Assembly (NCBI GenBank): GCA_963664045.2
Contig: CAXXGT010000013.1
Location: 372,001 to 436,000, forward strand
Source: JAPPHA01 sp963664045
GTDB lineage: Bacteria; Pseudomonadota; Alphaproteobacteria; Rhodobacterales; Rhodobacteraceae
Reading direction: 5' to 3'
Length of the DNA stretch: 64,000 bases
The translations under genes and the position numbers were made by a program. The first letter of the stretch is position 1; every line of letters begins with the position of its first letter. This document shows positions 36,998-46,036 of the stretch, piece by piece. Under the pieces are notes generated by a model. It ran no database searches. It had not been told where the DNA came from and saw only the letters and a program-made list of their open reading frames with translations.

Positions 36998-38974
36998 TCA
37001 GGGGCCTTCTTCGATCCAGATTGACAGTCCCGCGGGTTCGACTTTCCGGGCTCCGATCAGAAATCTCTGTGACGGGCGTTCAGGAACCGTCCCGGAACTG
37101 CCAGAAAAATTGAATGCGAATCCGATGTTTCCTCGATAGGTCACCCGGATGCCGTCGGGGGGCGGAGCGACAGGCAGGCCTGCCCTTGTCATCGCGTCAA
37201 CCAACACTCTTCGCAAGCATTCCCCACGCGGTGTGATTCCGAGATAGGTCGCGCGCGCGTTGGCCAGGACAGCAGGATCACCGCAGCGAAATCCTCCCGA
37301 GAATCGTGCCATGACCGGCTCATCACTTTCAACATGTTCTCGCCAGCCCGTTACGGAAAACTTCCGGTCACCGAAATCGACCGCTTCCCCGTGCCAAGGA
37401 GGAAGGCTTTCGACTCTGCGAACGGTGACATCGATCAGGCGGCGAAAGGCGCCTGGAGCACCTTCACGAGGTGACTGCATCATGGAGTCGAAGCTTCCGC
37501 ATCGCGCACCCAGAACGACCTGCGCCTGGTTGTCGAGTAAACGGGAGACGAAACCGTCGTGACTGATCACCATGTCTGGCACGAGCACGAGCCGACGACA
37601 TGACAGTTCGGAGTCGGGACCAACAACATCGACATCGTTTCCGAGTTCGCGACAGCACCTGTACCAGTCCGCCGCGATGAACTCTCCCGAATACTCCAGT
37701 CCGTGCGGTAGGATTTTCTGTGCCCAACGAGACTCGTAATCCACGACCAGGGCGATCTTTGCCCTTGAACGGAATGTAGGCGGAACACGCTTACGCTCTG
37801 TCGCGACCTTGGCAATTTCATGGCGGGCACGGTCTGGAGTTCCGTCGAAATGGTAAAGGGCCGAGTGGAACTGTTCCTGTCCGAAGGGAACCTGTCTCCA
37901 TCGAAAGTAGAGGACCGTATCGGCACCATGTGCGTAGGCCATCCAGGTCCACATCCTTACCGCCCCGTCGACAGGCACAGGATTGTACGACGCCCAATTG
38001 ACCGGGCCGGGTTGCTGTTCAATGACCCACATTCTGCCGTGACCCTGTTCTCGATACATGTCGCAATGAAACCCCTGGTAGTCAGGTGCACCGATTCTCA
38101 GCCAAGAGGCCTTTTCTTCGATTGGCAAATGTCCTTCGATCAGGTTGCCGAGCGGGTAGCTGTCAAATCCCGCCACGTCGAGGTGAACTGCAGCCTGACG
38201 GTGGTCAAAGTCGTAGCTCCCCGCCATGAAGTTGTGGACCACTGGCCGTCCTGGCGAGTGATTCCTGATGATCCCGGCTTGCATTCCGATGAATCGTGCG
38301 ACGCGGTCGGACGAATAGCGCATGAATTCAAGCTCAAGCGCCGGGCACGGCGCAGTTACCGAGCCGACAGGTAACGGAACCTCGTCAAAATCCCCGAAAC
38401 GCCCACCCCAAAACACCGTGTTCCAGGACCGATTGAGGGTGTCGATGTCGGCGTAGCGACCTCGAAGCCAGCGGCGGAACCCCGATAGAGCGGCGGCTGA
38501 ATAGCTGATCGCCGTATCATGATCGCCTATTTCGTTGTCGATCTGCCACGCCTGCACGGCAGGATGCTTTCCGTAACGTCCGACGTATTCTTTGGTGATG
38601 CGTTTGGCTTCTTCGACGTATTTCTCGCTGGAGAGGCAATAGTGCCGTCTCGACCCGGAGGTACGGGTCCGCCCGGCGCTATCGGCGGGCAGGATTTCGG
38701 GAAACTCCCGGACCAGCCAGTTGGGCGGCACCGCCGTTGGCGTACAGAACATGACTTTCAGTCCGGCATCACCAAGCACATCGAGAGCGCTGTCGAGCCA
38801 TGCCCAGTCGAACCGGTTCCGGCAAATCTCGGTCAATCCCCAGGTGAATTCGCCGATACGGACCCAGGTCAGGCCAGCGCCGACCATTTGCCTGGCGTCA
38901 TCCTCCCATCGGCTTTGGTGCCAATGTTCGGGGTAGTAACAGACGCCGAGTTCGGGTCGTGCCATTTGCGGCAT
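36998..38974 (-). CDS. Beta-galactosidase, glycoside hydrolase family 42
   Basis: Retaining glycosidase of 658 residues. It opens GVCYYPEHW, has the acid/base Glu148 in QIDNEIG and the nucleophile Glu319 in WVIEQQPGPVNW. The trimerisation domain (FIAADWYRCC...) and small C-terminal beta domain follow. No signal peptide is visible, so it acts in the cytoplasm on imported galactosides or related arabinosides. Its ATG at 38974 shares one base with the permease stop (TGATG), so it is translated with the transporter; the longer frame to 39028 is less likely. Confidence 0.9.
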   Translation of the reverse strand: MPQMARPELGVCYYPEHWHQSRWEDDARQMVGAGLTWVRIGEFTWGLTEICRNRFDWAWLDSALDVLGDAGLKVMFCTPTAVPPNWLVREFPEILPADSAGRTRTSGSRRHYCLSSEKYVEEAKRITKEYVGRYGKHPAVQAWQIDNEIGDHDTAISYSAAALSGFRRWLRGRYADIDTLNRSWNTVFWGGRFGDFDEVPLPVGSVTAPCPALELEFMRYSSDRVARFIGMQAGIIRNHSPGRPVVHNFMAGSYDFDHRQAAVHLDVAGFDSYPLGNLIEGHLPIEEKASWLRIGAPDYQGFHCDMYREQGHGRMWVIEQQPGPVNWASYNPVPVDGAVRMWTWMAYAHGADTVLYFRWRQVPFGQEQFHSALYHFDGTPDRARHEIAKVATERKRVPPTFRSRAKIALVVDYESRWAQKILPHGLEYSGEFIAADWYRCCRELGNDVDVVGPDSELSCRRLVLVPDMVISHDGFVSRLLDNQAQVVLGARCGSFDSMMQSPREGAPGAFRRLIDVTVRRVESLPPWHGEAVDFGDRKFSVTGWREHVESDEPVMARFSGGFRCGDPAVLANARATYLGITPRGECLRRVLVDAMTRAGLPVAPPPDGIRVTYRGNIGFAFNFSGSSGTVPERPSQRFLIGARKVEPAGLSIWIEEGP

Positions 38975-40662
38975 CAACCTGTTCCGGGTTCGTACCGGCG
39001 TTCGATCCACTTCAGGAAACTGGCGCACGCAAGCGTGATCACGACATAGAGAATTGCCGCCGTGTTGAACGGCGCGAAGGGAAGAAAACTCGACGCCTGG
39101 AACTCGCGTGTTCTTTGGGTCACATCCCTGACCGACAAGATCGAAAGCAACGACGTATCCTTGATCATCGCGATGAATTCGTTCCCCAGGGGCGGGACGA
39201 CGATACGAAGCGCCTGCGGCAGAATGATCAGTCTTGCCATCTGAATACGGGTGAATCCGAGGCTCTTTCCGGCTTCGGTCTGGCCTACCGGCACTGCCTC
39301 GATACCGGCACGGAATATTTCGGCCATGTACGCGGAGTAACCGACGGCGATCGCGATGATGCCGCGAGTCATGTTCGGAAGATCGATTGTTCCGTATGAC
39401 GCCTCTTTCACAGCTCCTGAAAGGGGAAGTCCGATGTAGAGAATGATGACCAGCATCGGAATTCCCCGAATCGTATCGACAAAGAACTCCGATCCAACCG
39501 CAAGTGGATGCAGCCCATGCTGGGCACCCCCAAGCGTCAAAACCAGCAGCATCGCTCCGATAACCGTGAACACGATTGCAGGGGTCTTGGCGTCGCTCGG
39601 CAGGAAATCCGTTTCCCAGATGACAGGGTATCGCCCGTCGTGAGCAGACACGGGAATGAATGCTCCCGAAACGCTGTTTGCCGTGTCGACCTGTTCAAGT
39701 GCCGAGGGGACATCCGGAACGTTCCTGATTCGAAGGGACTGGGCTCCGCCTCCTGGATACTCTCCGAAACGGATCGTGTCGGCCAGCGATTGAGGCGTAC
39801 CCTTGATAATGGCTATTCGTGCATCTGTGTTGCCGACGAGAACATAATTGTCTCTCGGCTGGGCCCAAAAGAAAGCTGCAACTGCAATGAGGGCAAGGCT
39901 GATTGTCGCGTAGACAGGCGTCGTCCGTGGTGTTTGCCTGAAGGTTTGAAGTCCGCTCCAGATCAATCCGAGAATGGCCGCAAGGACATAGGCGAACACC
40001 GTCGCCCTGAACGTGACCGCGATTCCCGTTGCGAACTCCCAGCGCGTAATAAACAGCAGGTAGAACAACAAGATGCCTGAGATGACCTGGAATAACTGAC
40101 CGGCCTGCAGCCGAACCCGTTCCCGCCACCGCAACACACCGATGCAACACAGGAAGAAAATGCTCCCGTATACCGAAAGCCCGGCTTGGAAACCCAGAGC
40201 CAAACCGACCCTGGCTTCCGGCGTCAACACCCATGGCCTTCCGGTACGATCAATCAGAGTGGATTCATACTCGTTGACCGCGTGATACAGGCCGGCTTGC
40301 AGAAAGGACTCGGTCAAGGAGGGGAGAAATACGACGAGCGGCAAGACGACGATATGAACAGGAATGGCCAACGAGGCTACAGTATTCAACCACCCGGGCG
40401 CATCCTTACCGAGTACCCATCTTCGCGCTGCAAGAAATCCCGAAGCCAGAACAAGAAAAATCAGCACGAATGCGACAAAATGAGCGAGAGCATTGTCGCC
40501 CACACCGACGATCGCCTTGAGCGATCGCATGTATTTGCTGGATGAAACAAAGAGCAGGACAATGAACGGCGCCGCCGCAAAGAGCACGAGATTGCTCGGG
40601 CGGATCGACTTCAGACGTTTTCTAATGCCGGGATTCCTTTTTGGAATCCCGGCAGGATTCAA
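38974..40662 (-). CDS. Large amino-acid-type ABC transporter permease with periplasmic insert
   Basis: Membrane protein of 562 residues, more than twice the size of a simple HisM/GlnP permease. Residues ~25-265 hold about seven helices. Residues ~266-350 form a hydrophilic region that reads like half of an amino-acid binding protein (IAIIKGTPQSLADTI, then VPDVPSALEQVDTANSVSGAFIPVS). The C-terminal third is a normal MetI/HisM domain (DTIRGIPMLVIILYIG, EAA loop EAGKSLGFTRIQMARLIILPQALR). The start is a TTG without a clear ribosome-binding site, and a strong hairpin covers codons 4-12, so the true start may differ. It follows the binding-protein gene by 35 bases. Confidence 0.82.
   Translation of the reverse strand: MNPAGIPKRNPGIRKRLKSIRPSNLVLFAAAPFIVLLFVSSSKYMRSLKAIVGVGDNALAHFVAFVLIFLVLASGFLAARRWVLGKDAPGWLNTVASLAIPVHIVVLPLVVFLPSLTESFLQAGLYHAVNEYESTLIDRTGRPWVLTPEARVGLALGFQAGLSVYGSIFFLCCIGVLRWRERVRLQAGQLFQVISGILLFYLLFITRWEFATGIAVTFRATVFAYVLAAILGLIWSGLQTFRQTPRTTPVYATISLALIAVAAFFWAQPRDNYVLVGNTDARIAIIKGTPQSLADTIRFGEYPGGGAQSLRIRNVPDVPSALEQVDTANSVSGAFIPVSAHDGRYPVIWETDFLPSDAKTPAIVFTVIGAMLLVLTLGGAQHGLHPLAVGSEFFVDTIRGIPMLVIILYIGLPLSGAVKEASYGTIDLPNMTRGIIAIAVGYSAYMAEIFRAGIEAVPVGQTEAGKSLGFTRIQMARLIILPQALRIVVPPLGNEFIAMIKDTSLLSILSVRDVTQRTREFQASSFLPFAPFNTAAILYVVITLACASFLKWIERRYEPGTG
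40627..40653 (-). promoter_or_regulatory. Strong stem-loop between binding-protein and permease genes
   Basis: GCCGGGATTCC and GGAATCCCGGC pair perfectly over 11 bp around a 5-base loop. It lies just downstream of the binding-protein gene, overlapping the first codons assigned to the permease. No T-tract follows, so it may protect the upstream mRNA end or slow permease expression rather than terminate. Confidence 0.6.
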
Positions 40663-40697
40663 TTGACCGAGAGACCGAGCAGGCCCTCATTGTCCGA

Positions 40698-41447
40698 TCA
40701 TTCGGCTGCCCAGTATTGTGAAATGAGCTCGTCAAGTTTGCCACTTTCGCGAATTGCCGCCAGACCTTCGTTGATCGCATCAACGACCGGGTCCCCTTCC
40801 TGCATGACGATCCCGAGAGGATCGGTCTGCAATCCCGTGATCCCGACGGTCAACTCTCCGGCAAATTGCTGCTCATAAGCGACAGCAGAGGTGCCGTCGA
40901 TGACGACTCCATCGACATCTCCGTTTTGAACTGCCTGGATGGCTGCCGAAAACAAGTCATACAGATTGACGTTCTCGCGGCCCACGATTTCCTCGGCAAG
41001 GATCGCATTCGTCGTCCCTGTAACCGAGGCGAGCCGATGACCTCCCGCCTTGAAGTCCTCGATCGTCAGGCCTTCATCTTCGACCCGCAGCAATATCGCC
41101 TGGCTGACGACCAGGTACGGATCCGAGAAATCCATGGTCTTGTCGCGTTCTTCCGTGATCGACACACCGGACATGACGAGATCGAATTCCCCTTGTTGCA
41201 AGGCAGCGAATATCCCGTCCCACGCCGTGTTGATAAACTCGGGAATGCAATTGATCTCCTCGCAGATCGCATTCATGACGTCGATGTCAAAACCGACGAT
41301 TTCGCCGGTAGCCTCGTCGATGATTTCCATCGGAGGATACGTCGGATCCGTCGCGATTCTGAAGATCCTTCCTTCGAGATCAACAGCCCAGACGGAACTG
41401 GCCAACAAGGCCGCCCCGATCAATCCACCAAAAAATTTCCAGATCAT
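40698..41447 (-). CDS. Amino-acid-type ABC transporter substrate-binding protein (SBP family 3)
   Basis: Periplasmic binding protein of 249 residues with a signal peptide (FFGGLIGAALLASSVWA) and no lipobox. Family 3 landmarks: RIATDPTYPPMEIIDEATGEIVGFDIDVMNAICEE broken over lobe 1, WDGIFAALQQGEFDLVMSGVSIT, and the C-terminal INEGLAAIRESGKLDELISQYW. A GGGAGGG ribosome site precedes ATG 41447. First gene of the operon with the large permease and GH42 enzyme. Lobe signatures suggest an amino acid or opine ligand; the hydrolase neighbour might hint at a glycosylated one. Confidence 0.88.
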   Translation of the reverse strand: MIWKFFGGLIGAALLASSVWAVDLEGRIFRIATDPTYPPMEIIDEATGEIVGFDIDVMNAICEEINCIPEFINTAWDGIFAALQQGEFDLVMSGVSITEERDKTMDFSDPYLVVSQAILLRVEDEGLTIEDFKAGGHRLASVTGTTNAILAEEIVGRENVNLYDLFSAAIQAVQNGDVDGVVIDGTSAVAYEQQFAGELTVGITGLQTDPLGIVMQEGDPVVDAINEGLAAIRESGKLDELISQYWAAE

Positions 41448-41546
41448 TTTTCCCTCCCGTTTTGTCATTGCGATGCGATTGTCCCCGTTTTGCATCGACG
41501 CCGCAACCCGTCGGTTCCCGAGAACGCAGCGCCAGATGAAAAACCG

Positions 41547-41870
41547 TCAAATCTGCTTTTCAGGCATTGTCACGATCAAGCCGTCCAGATCATCGGTTAC
41601 CTGCAACTGGCATGTCAGCCGTGATTTAACCGGATCAGGGTCCCAGGCAAAATCGAGCATGTCTTCTTCCATGATGTCTCTTTCCGGCAATTTGTCTACC
41701 CATGCTTCGTGAACATAAACGTGGCAGGTGGCGCAGGCGCAAGCGCCGCCGCAATCGGCCTCAATTCCCGGAATGTCGTTGTCGCGAGCACCTTCCATGA
41801 CAGTCAGGCCATTTGAAACCTCAACGACGTGTTCCGTACCATTGTGCTCGATGTAGGTGATTTTTGCCAT
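41547..41870 (-). CDS. Adrenodoxin-type 2Fe-2S ferredoxin
   Basis: 107-residue electron carrier. Cluster cysteines follow the C-x5-C-x2-C...C pattern (DCGGACACATCHVYV, then LTCQLQV). The middle contains the family PERDIMEEDMLDFAW. This type serves cytochrome P450s, heme A/ubiquinone synthesis or Fe-S assembly in alphaproteobacteria. It stands alone, about 100 bases upstream of the binding-protein gene. Confidence 0.92.
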   Translation of the reverse strand: MAKITYIEHNGTEHVVEVSNGLTVMEGARDNDIPGIEADCGGACACATCHVYVHEAWVDKLPERDIMEEDMLDFAWDPDPVKSRLTCQLQVTDDLDGLIVTMPEKQI

Positions 41871-42242
41871 GTTCGATCCTCAATGTCCGGAGGTGTCTCT
41901 TTGACGAAAACTGCTTTCGAAACGGCTGTGTAGCAAACCGCTCCGTGCATTCACAGTCGACTTGTTCCAGTTCTATTCCCCAAACTGAATCACTGAATGT
42001 GGCCGTGGCCAGCCCGCGCAGTTCCGCCGTTTATCATCGGGCTCTACAGTTGGCGATTCCTTATCATGCTGCGACGGAACAAGGCAGACGGAATTCTCAT
42101 GCCTCGGCACATCGGGCTCACTGTTCCGCCTGTTCACTCCGTTTGATGCGCATACGCGGGTTTGAAGGAATCTTTTCGATGACGGGAATGCTGATTCCTG
42201 CAAGATGTGCTCGTCTCGAAAGGGTCGGCAGCAGGTCGAGGG
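41871..42242. other. Gene-free stretch next to the decayed antitoxin gene
   Basis: I looked here for a VapC toxin gene, which should follow VapB on the minus strand, and found none. No other coding frame is convincing. Confidence 0.4.
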
Positions 42243-42523
42243 TCAGCCTGTGCGCCATGACTGGCCGACGCGGTACATGCCCTGCTCGTCATGGAGCATG
42301 TTGCCGTGCTCCAGGTCGGAGGGTCCCGGCCCCATGAGCTTTGCACAGCGTTCCGCGATGGTACGCAACTCGCGGACGCGGGTCTCGGCACTTCGTCGAC
42401 GTTTCTCGCGTTCCAGGCGTTCGCGTAATGCGATTGTGATCGCGCCGGTCATGGTCTCGCCGTTAACCCCGCCAACTCGCCTGCCAGGCGGCGCGTCTCG
42501 TCGTTCTTGATTTTCAGGCCGAT
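42243..42523 (-). pseudogene. VapB-type antitoxin remnant (Rv0623-like)
   Basis: The reading GLKIKNDETRRLAGELAGLT matches VapB antitoxins of the Rv0623/PSK type. A single-base deletion near 42462-42466 then shifts the frame, after which GETMTGAITIALRERLEREKRRR continues the family. The codon where ATG is expected (42521-42523) is ATC. With the start codon lost, a frameshift and no toxin gene next to it, this is a decayed toxin-antitoxin locus. A sequencing error could explain the frameshift but not the missing partner. Confidence 0.65.
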
Positions 42524-42785
42524 CGCCTCCCCCGGTAGACGAAACACCGGGTTTCTACCCTGCGCGTATTGGCGAATGAAGGCAATGCTGGTCCGCAGCA
42601 GGGATTTCGTGCAGGTTTTCAATCCTGCCGGTCAGTCGTGGATGCCGGTGCAGATCAGTTGGCGCATGGTGCCCCTCCGGATCGGTTGCAGGTCCGCGTT
42701 CGCCTGCCGCAAGCGTCTTTCTTTCCTATGTTTAACCAGGAAAGTTGGCTGCGCCCGTTACAACGATCGCTTCCCGGCTCTTTGA

Positions 42786-43481
42786 TCACGTAGCGATTCG
42801 TTCCTGCAGAAGAAGCTGGGCGATCTTGAAATCGAGCTCGCTGTCGATATCCACGCATCGTTCTTGCGGCATGACATAGGGTATGACATGACCTTCGAAC
42901 AATCCTGAGGCCTTACGAAGGTAATCAGCGGAAATCACATAAACTGAACCCACATGCTCATAAACCAAGGGAGCCTGCTGACGCGCGACAACCGGACGCG
43001 ACAGTTCCTTCGACACCTTTAGTGCGCCGGTCTCATCAAATTCGACCAGATTGAAGTAAGGGTTTTTCCTCGCAACGCAGCAAGACATGACCATGTCCGG
43101 TGACTGGGAATGAAAAAGTTCAACGGCTGCGGATATGTCCTCCTGAGTTCGTAACGGCGACGTGCAGTCCAGATCGAGAAAAACCGGGAATTGACCTATG
43201 AGTTCTTCAACAGCAGTCAGCGAATGCTGCCAGACATCCCATTTTGCCGCGGTGTCCGTGGCGAGGCTGTCCGGCCTCAGTCCGATCGGCAATGTTCCCC
43301 GGGCAAGGCCATGCGTGTAAATGTCGTCGCAATCGGTGGAAACAACGACGTGATCAATGCGATCTGAATCGAACAGGCAATCCAGCGACCAGTCAATGAG
43401 CGGACGCCCGCACATCGGTCTCATGTTCTTGCCAAGAACACCCCTTGATCCCTTACGTGCGCCGATATGGCCTACGATCAT
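42786..43481 (-). CDS. Acylneuraminate cytidylyltransferase family protein (CMP-sugar synthetase-like)
   Basis: Nucleotidyltransferase of 231 residues that would activate a nonulosonic acid or similar sugar with CTP. Motifs: GHIGARKGSRGVLGKNMRPMCGRPLIDW (P-loop-like start), HVVVSTDCDDI, LDLDCTSPLRTQEDI and the closing DIDSELDFKIAQLLL. ATG 43481 with GGGGAG six bases upstream is preferred over 43535. No synthase, transferase or other surface-glycan gene is nearby, so the sugar is unknown. Confidence 0.85.
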   Translation of the reverse strand: MIVGHIGARKGSRGVLGKNMRPMCGRPLIDWSLDCLFDSDRIDHVVVSTDCDDIYTHGLARGTLPIGLRPDSLATDTAAKWDVWQHSLTAVEELIGQFPVFLDLDCTSPLRTQEDISAAVELFHSQSPDMVMSCCVARKNPYFNLVEFDETGALKVSKELSRPVVARQQAPLVYEHVGSVYVISADYLRKASGLFEGHVIPYVMPQERCVDIDSELDFKIAQLLLQERIAT

Positions 43482-43734
43482 GCGAACTCCCCGGTCAGGA
43501 ACCCTAGAAATCCCTGGACGCACACACCTCGGCAACCAACATGCAACTTGCTGCCGAATTGTCCAGCCGAGGTGACGACCGCGTATCGGGCCGGCTCACG
43601 TTCGGTGAATGGCGTGAATACCGCCCTTTCCCGTCTCGTCGCCTGCGTCCCGAAAAGGGACGGGTCAAACTGGCAGGCACTTCCAATTGACAGCCCGGTC
43701 CGGGATGCTCGGGATTCTGCACACGAACCGACCC

Positions 43735-44299
43735 TCACGTGCTGAACACCTCGAGACTGTGAGTCCGGCGAAACGCGTCATACGCAGGCAAACCCTGATT
43801 GTAGTCGATGCGAAGGCAGTTCTCATCGCCGAACAGTTCACGGAGCTTTTCCAGACGCATCAGCTCGAAGCCGTGATCGAGAAAACCGGCCTTGAGTTTG
43901 AAAAGCCTGACGCCTTCGTTCCAAAGATCCCTGACGCATTCGAGGCCTCGTTCGAAATCCCGGTTTGCCACCGAAAAGCTGAGCGGGATCGCCTTGCGCT
44001 GCCTGCCACCGACGAGTTCCGCTATCGAAGGGCCCGTGATTTGTCCGGTAATGACGAGGAGCCCACTCAAGTGTGCTCTTTGCTTCCGGGTGTCCTGAAA
44101 GGGACGCGGTCGGCTCGAGCCGATACCAGTTCACCTGTACCGGGTCCGCACCCGTGATGCACGGCCGAAGATGGACATGAAGTGTCGCCGCGCTGCTGTC
44201 AACGGTGCCCGAGACATCACCCGAGCCACGCGAGCACTCTGCGTTTCCCGGTATTCTGACAATGTGGACCCGAAGACCGGAAATTCCATGTGCCGACAT
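43735..44299 (-). pseudogene. Enolase-superfamily (mandelate racemase/muconate lactonising) enzyme remnant
   Basis: The frame starting at 44299 reads like an enolase-superfamily N-terminus (GLRVHIVRIPGNAECS, later RPCITGADPVQVN, GHPEAKSTLEWA). It then loses frame near 44070 and continues in another frame with GQITGPSIAELVGG, ANRDFERGLECVRDLWNEG, IRLFKLKAG-like sequence and RIDYNQGLPAYDAFRR, stopping where the barrel should continue. The catalytic C-terminal half is absent and part of the capping domain looks deleted. It begins directly after the ThDP enzyme stop, so it was once in that operon. Confidence 0.7.
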
Positions 44300-46003
44300 T
44301 CAGGCAATCCATTCGCTAACCGGTGCCGCTGCCTCGTCGAGCGGTTGGCTGATGACGTCGATGAGTGTTGGGCCGGGATGGTCCACGGCCCGCCTTAAAA
44401 CCGCTTCCATGGCGCCGGGATCCTCAACGCGCCATGCCTTCAATCCGAATGCCTCGGCAACTGACTTGTGATCGGTACGGTCGAAGTCGACCGAAAAATA
44501 GCGCCCGCCAAAGCCGGTCTTCTGCCCAGCCTTGATCCAGCCGTAGACCGCGTTCGAAAAGACGATGAAAATGATCGGCATGTTCCTGCGTACTACGGTT
44601 TCCAGTTCGCCGCACGCAAAACCGAAACTGCCGTCACCCATCAGGGACACGACTGTTCTGCCCGGTGCGCCGACGGAGACACCCATTGACGCCGGCAGCG
44701 CATAGCCGAGCGCACCATGTGCACGGTTCGAAAACAGCCGTCGCCCCGATGACCTCAATTCATAATAGGCAGAGATATATGGGCATGGGGTCCCGGGGTC
44801 GCCGACGACGATTGCATCGTCATCGAGCACGGAACGGAGCGCGGCGATCGTACGTTCCGGCCGGATTGGCCGTTCGAGACTGCCGGAAAGCGCATGAAAT
44901 GCATCCCACTTTCGCGCCTTCAGTGGCGCAACAACTGCGGCACCACCGAATCGCCGTTCCGGATAGCGGACTTCGAATTCCCGGTTCAGCGCCTCGAGTG
45001 CAAGACGCGCATCGGACACGACTGCAACCTCGGTCTCATAGGATGCTCCGATGACTTCGGGATCACAGTCGAAGTGAACGATCCGCGTGCCCTTCACGGG
45101 ATACCGCCAGAGTTCCGTCGTAACAGATCCGGCGCGGCAACCGATGAAGATCACGAGATCGGCGGCCTGCACCAGTTCCCGGGTGGCTGGCACACCACCG
45201 TTCGAACCGACGACGCCTACGCAGTTCGCGTGCGTCTCAGGGATCGAACCCTGCCCCGAAATCGTCGTTGCGACAGCGATATCGAGAGCCTCTACGAAAG
45301 TCCTGAGCGCAGCTTCGCCGCCGGACGACACGATTCCGCCTCCGCAGACGATCAGGGGAAAAGACGAGGAAAGGATGGCGTCAAGGGCGGCTTCGAGAGC
45401 GGCAGAGTCGGGACCGAAGGGGTGCGCAGGAAAGGTTGCGTGGGCCGGGTCCGCCCAAATGTCGTCTGGATTTGCCTGACCTCTCAGGACGTCGATTGGA
45501 AGTCCCAGATGCGCGGCGCCAGGTCGCCCGGTAGTCATCTTGCGGAAAGCGGTTCGCACCATATCGGGAATCGTATCGGCATGCTGAACAACCGCGCTGA
45601 ACTTGGTCAAGGGGCGCATCAACCCCTCCTGATCCAGTTCGGTCAGAGGATAGTGACCCTTTGATCGCGTCCCGACATCCGAGGTAATTGCGAGGACCGG
45701 AATCGAGCTCTCGTTCGCTTCTACCAACCCCGGAAGAATGTAAGTGGCCCCGCCGCCTGAAGGGCCCTCACAAACACCGACTTTTCCAGTCACCCTGGCA
45801 TAGCCATCGGCCATGTAGGCTGCATTGCGTTCATCGCGGGTCAGAATGTGCTCGATATCGTGGTCAAGTCGATAGAGTGAATCATAAAATGGAAGCGTCG
45901 TGTCTCCGCAAAGTCCGAAGACATGGCGAACTTCGTGTGCCTCAAGCATGCGCACTAGGATGTCCGCCCCTGACAACGTGTTGGGTTTGGCAGTTTCAGG
46001 CAC
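44300..46003 (-). CDS. Thiamine-diphosphate-dependent enzyme, acetolactate synthase-like
   Basis: Intact 567-residue ThDP enzyme with three domains. The N-terminal Pyr domain has the cofactor-activating Glu58 (TRDERNAAYMADGYAR) and the central domain is ordinary. The C-terminal PP domain has the metal-binding GDGSF (456-460) through Asn484. Genuine acetolactate synthase IlvB has a different substrate loop, and no ilvH partner is adjacent, so this is probably a decarboxylase or carboligase of an uptake/catabolic pathway. Its operon partner (enolase-superfamily) and divergent neighbour (MmgE/PrpD) are both broken. Confidence 0.85.
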   Translation of the reverse strand: MPETAKPNTLSGADILVRMLEAHEVRHVFGLCGDTTLPFYDSLYRLDHDIEHILTRDERNAAYMADGYARVTGKVGVCEGPSGGGATYILPGLVEANESSIPVLAITSDVGTRSKGHYPLTELDQEGLMRPLTKFSAVVQHADTIPDMVRTAFRKMTTGRPGAAHLGLPIDVLRGQANPDDIWADPAHATFPAHPFGPDSAALEAALDAILSSSFPLIVCGGGIVSSGGEAALRTFVEALDIAVATTISGQGSIPETHANCVGVVGSNGGVPATRELVQAADLVIFIGCRAGSVTTELWRYPVKGTRIVHFDCDPEVIGASYETEVAVVSDARLALEALNREFEVRYPERRFGGAAVVAPLKARKWDAFHALSGSLERPIRPERTIAALRSVLDDDAIVVGDPGTPCPYISAYYELRSSGRRLFSNRAHGALGYALPASMGVSVGAPGRTVVSLMGDGSFGFACGELETVVRRNMPIIFIVFSNAVYGWIKAGQKTGFGGRYFSVDFDRTDHKSVAEAFGLKAWRVEDPGAMEAVLRRAVDHPGPTLIDVISQPLDEAAAPVSEWIA

Positions 46004-46036
46004 GATTCACCTTCCGCCGTTCGCCGAAAAGCTGCA

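Noticed and set aside
41871..42242. Expected VapC toxin gene next to VapB remnant
   Set aside because: No frame on the minus strand shows a PIN-domain start or acidic motifs.
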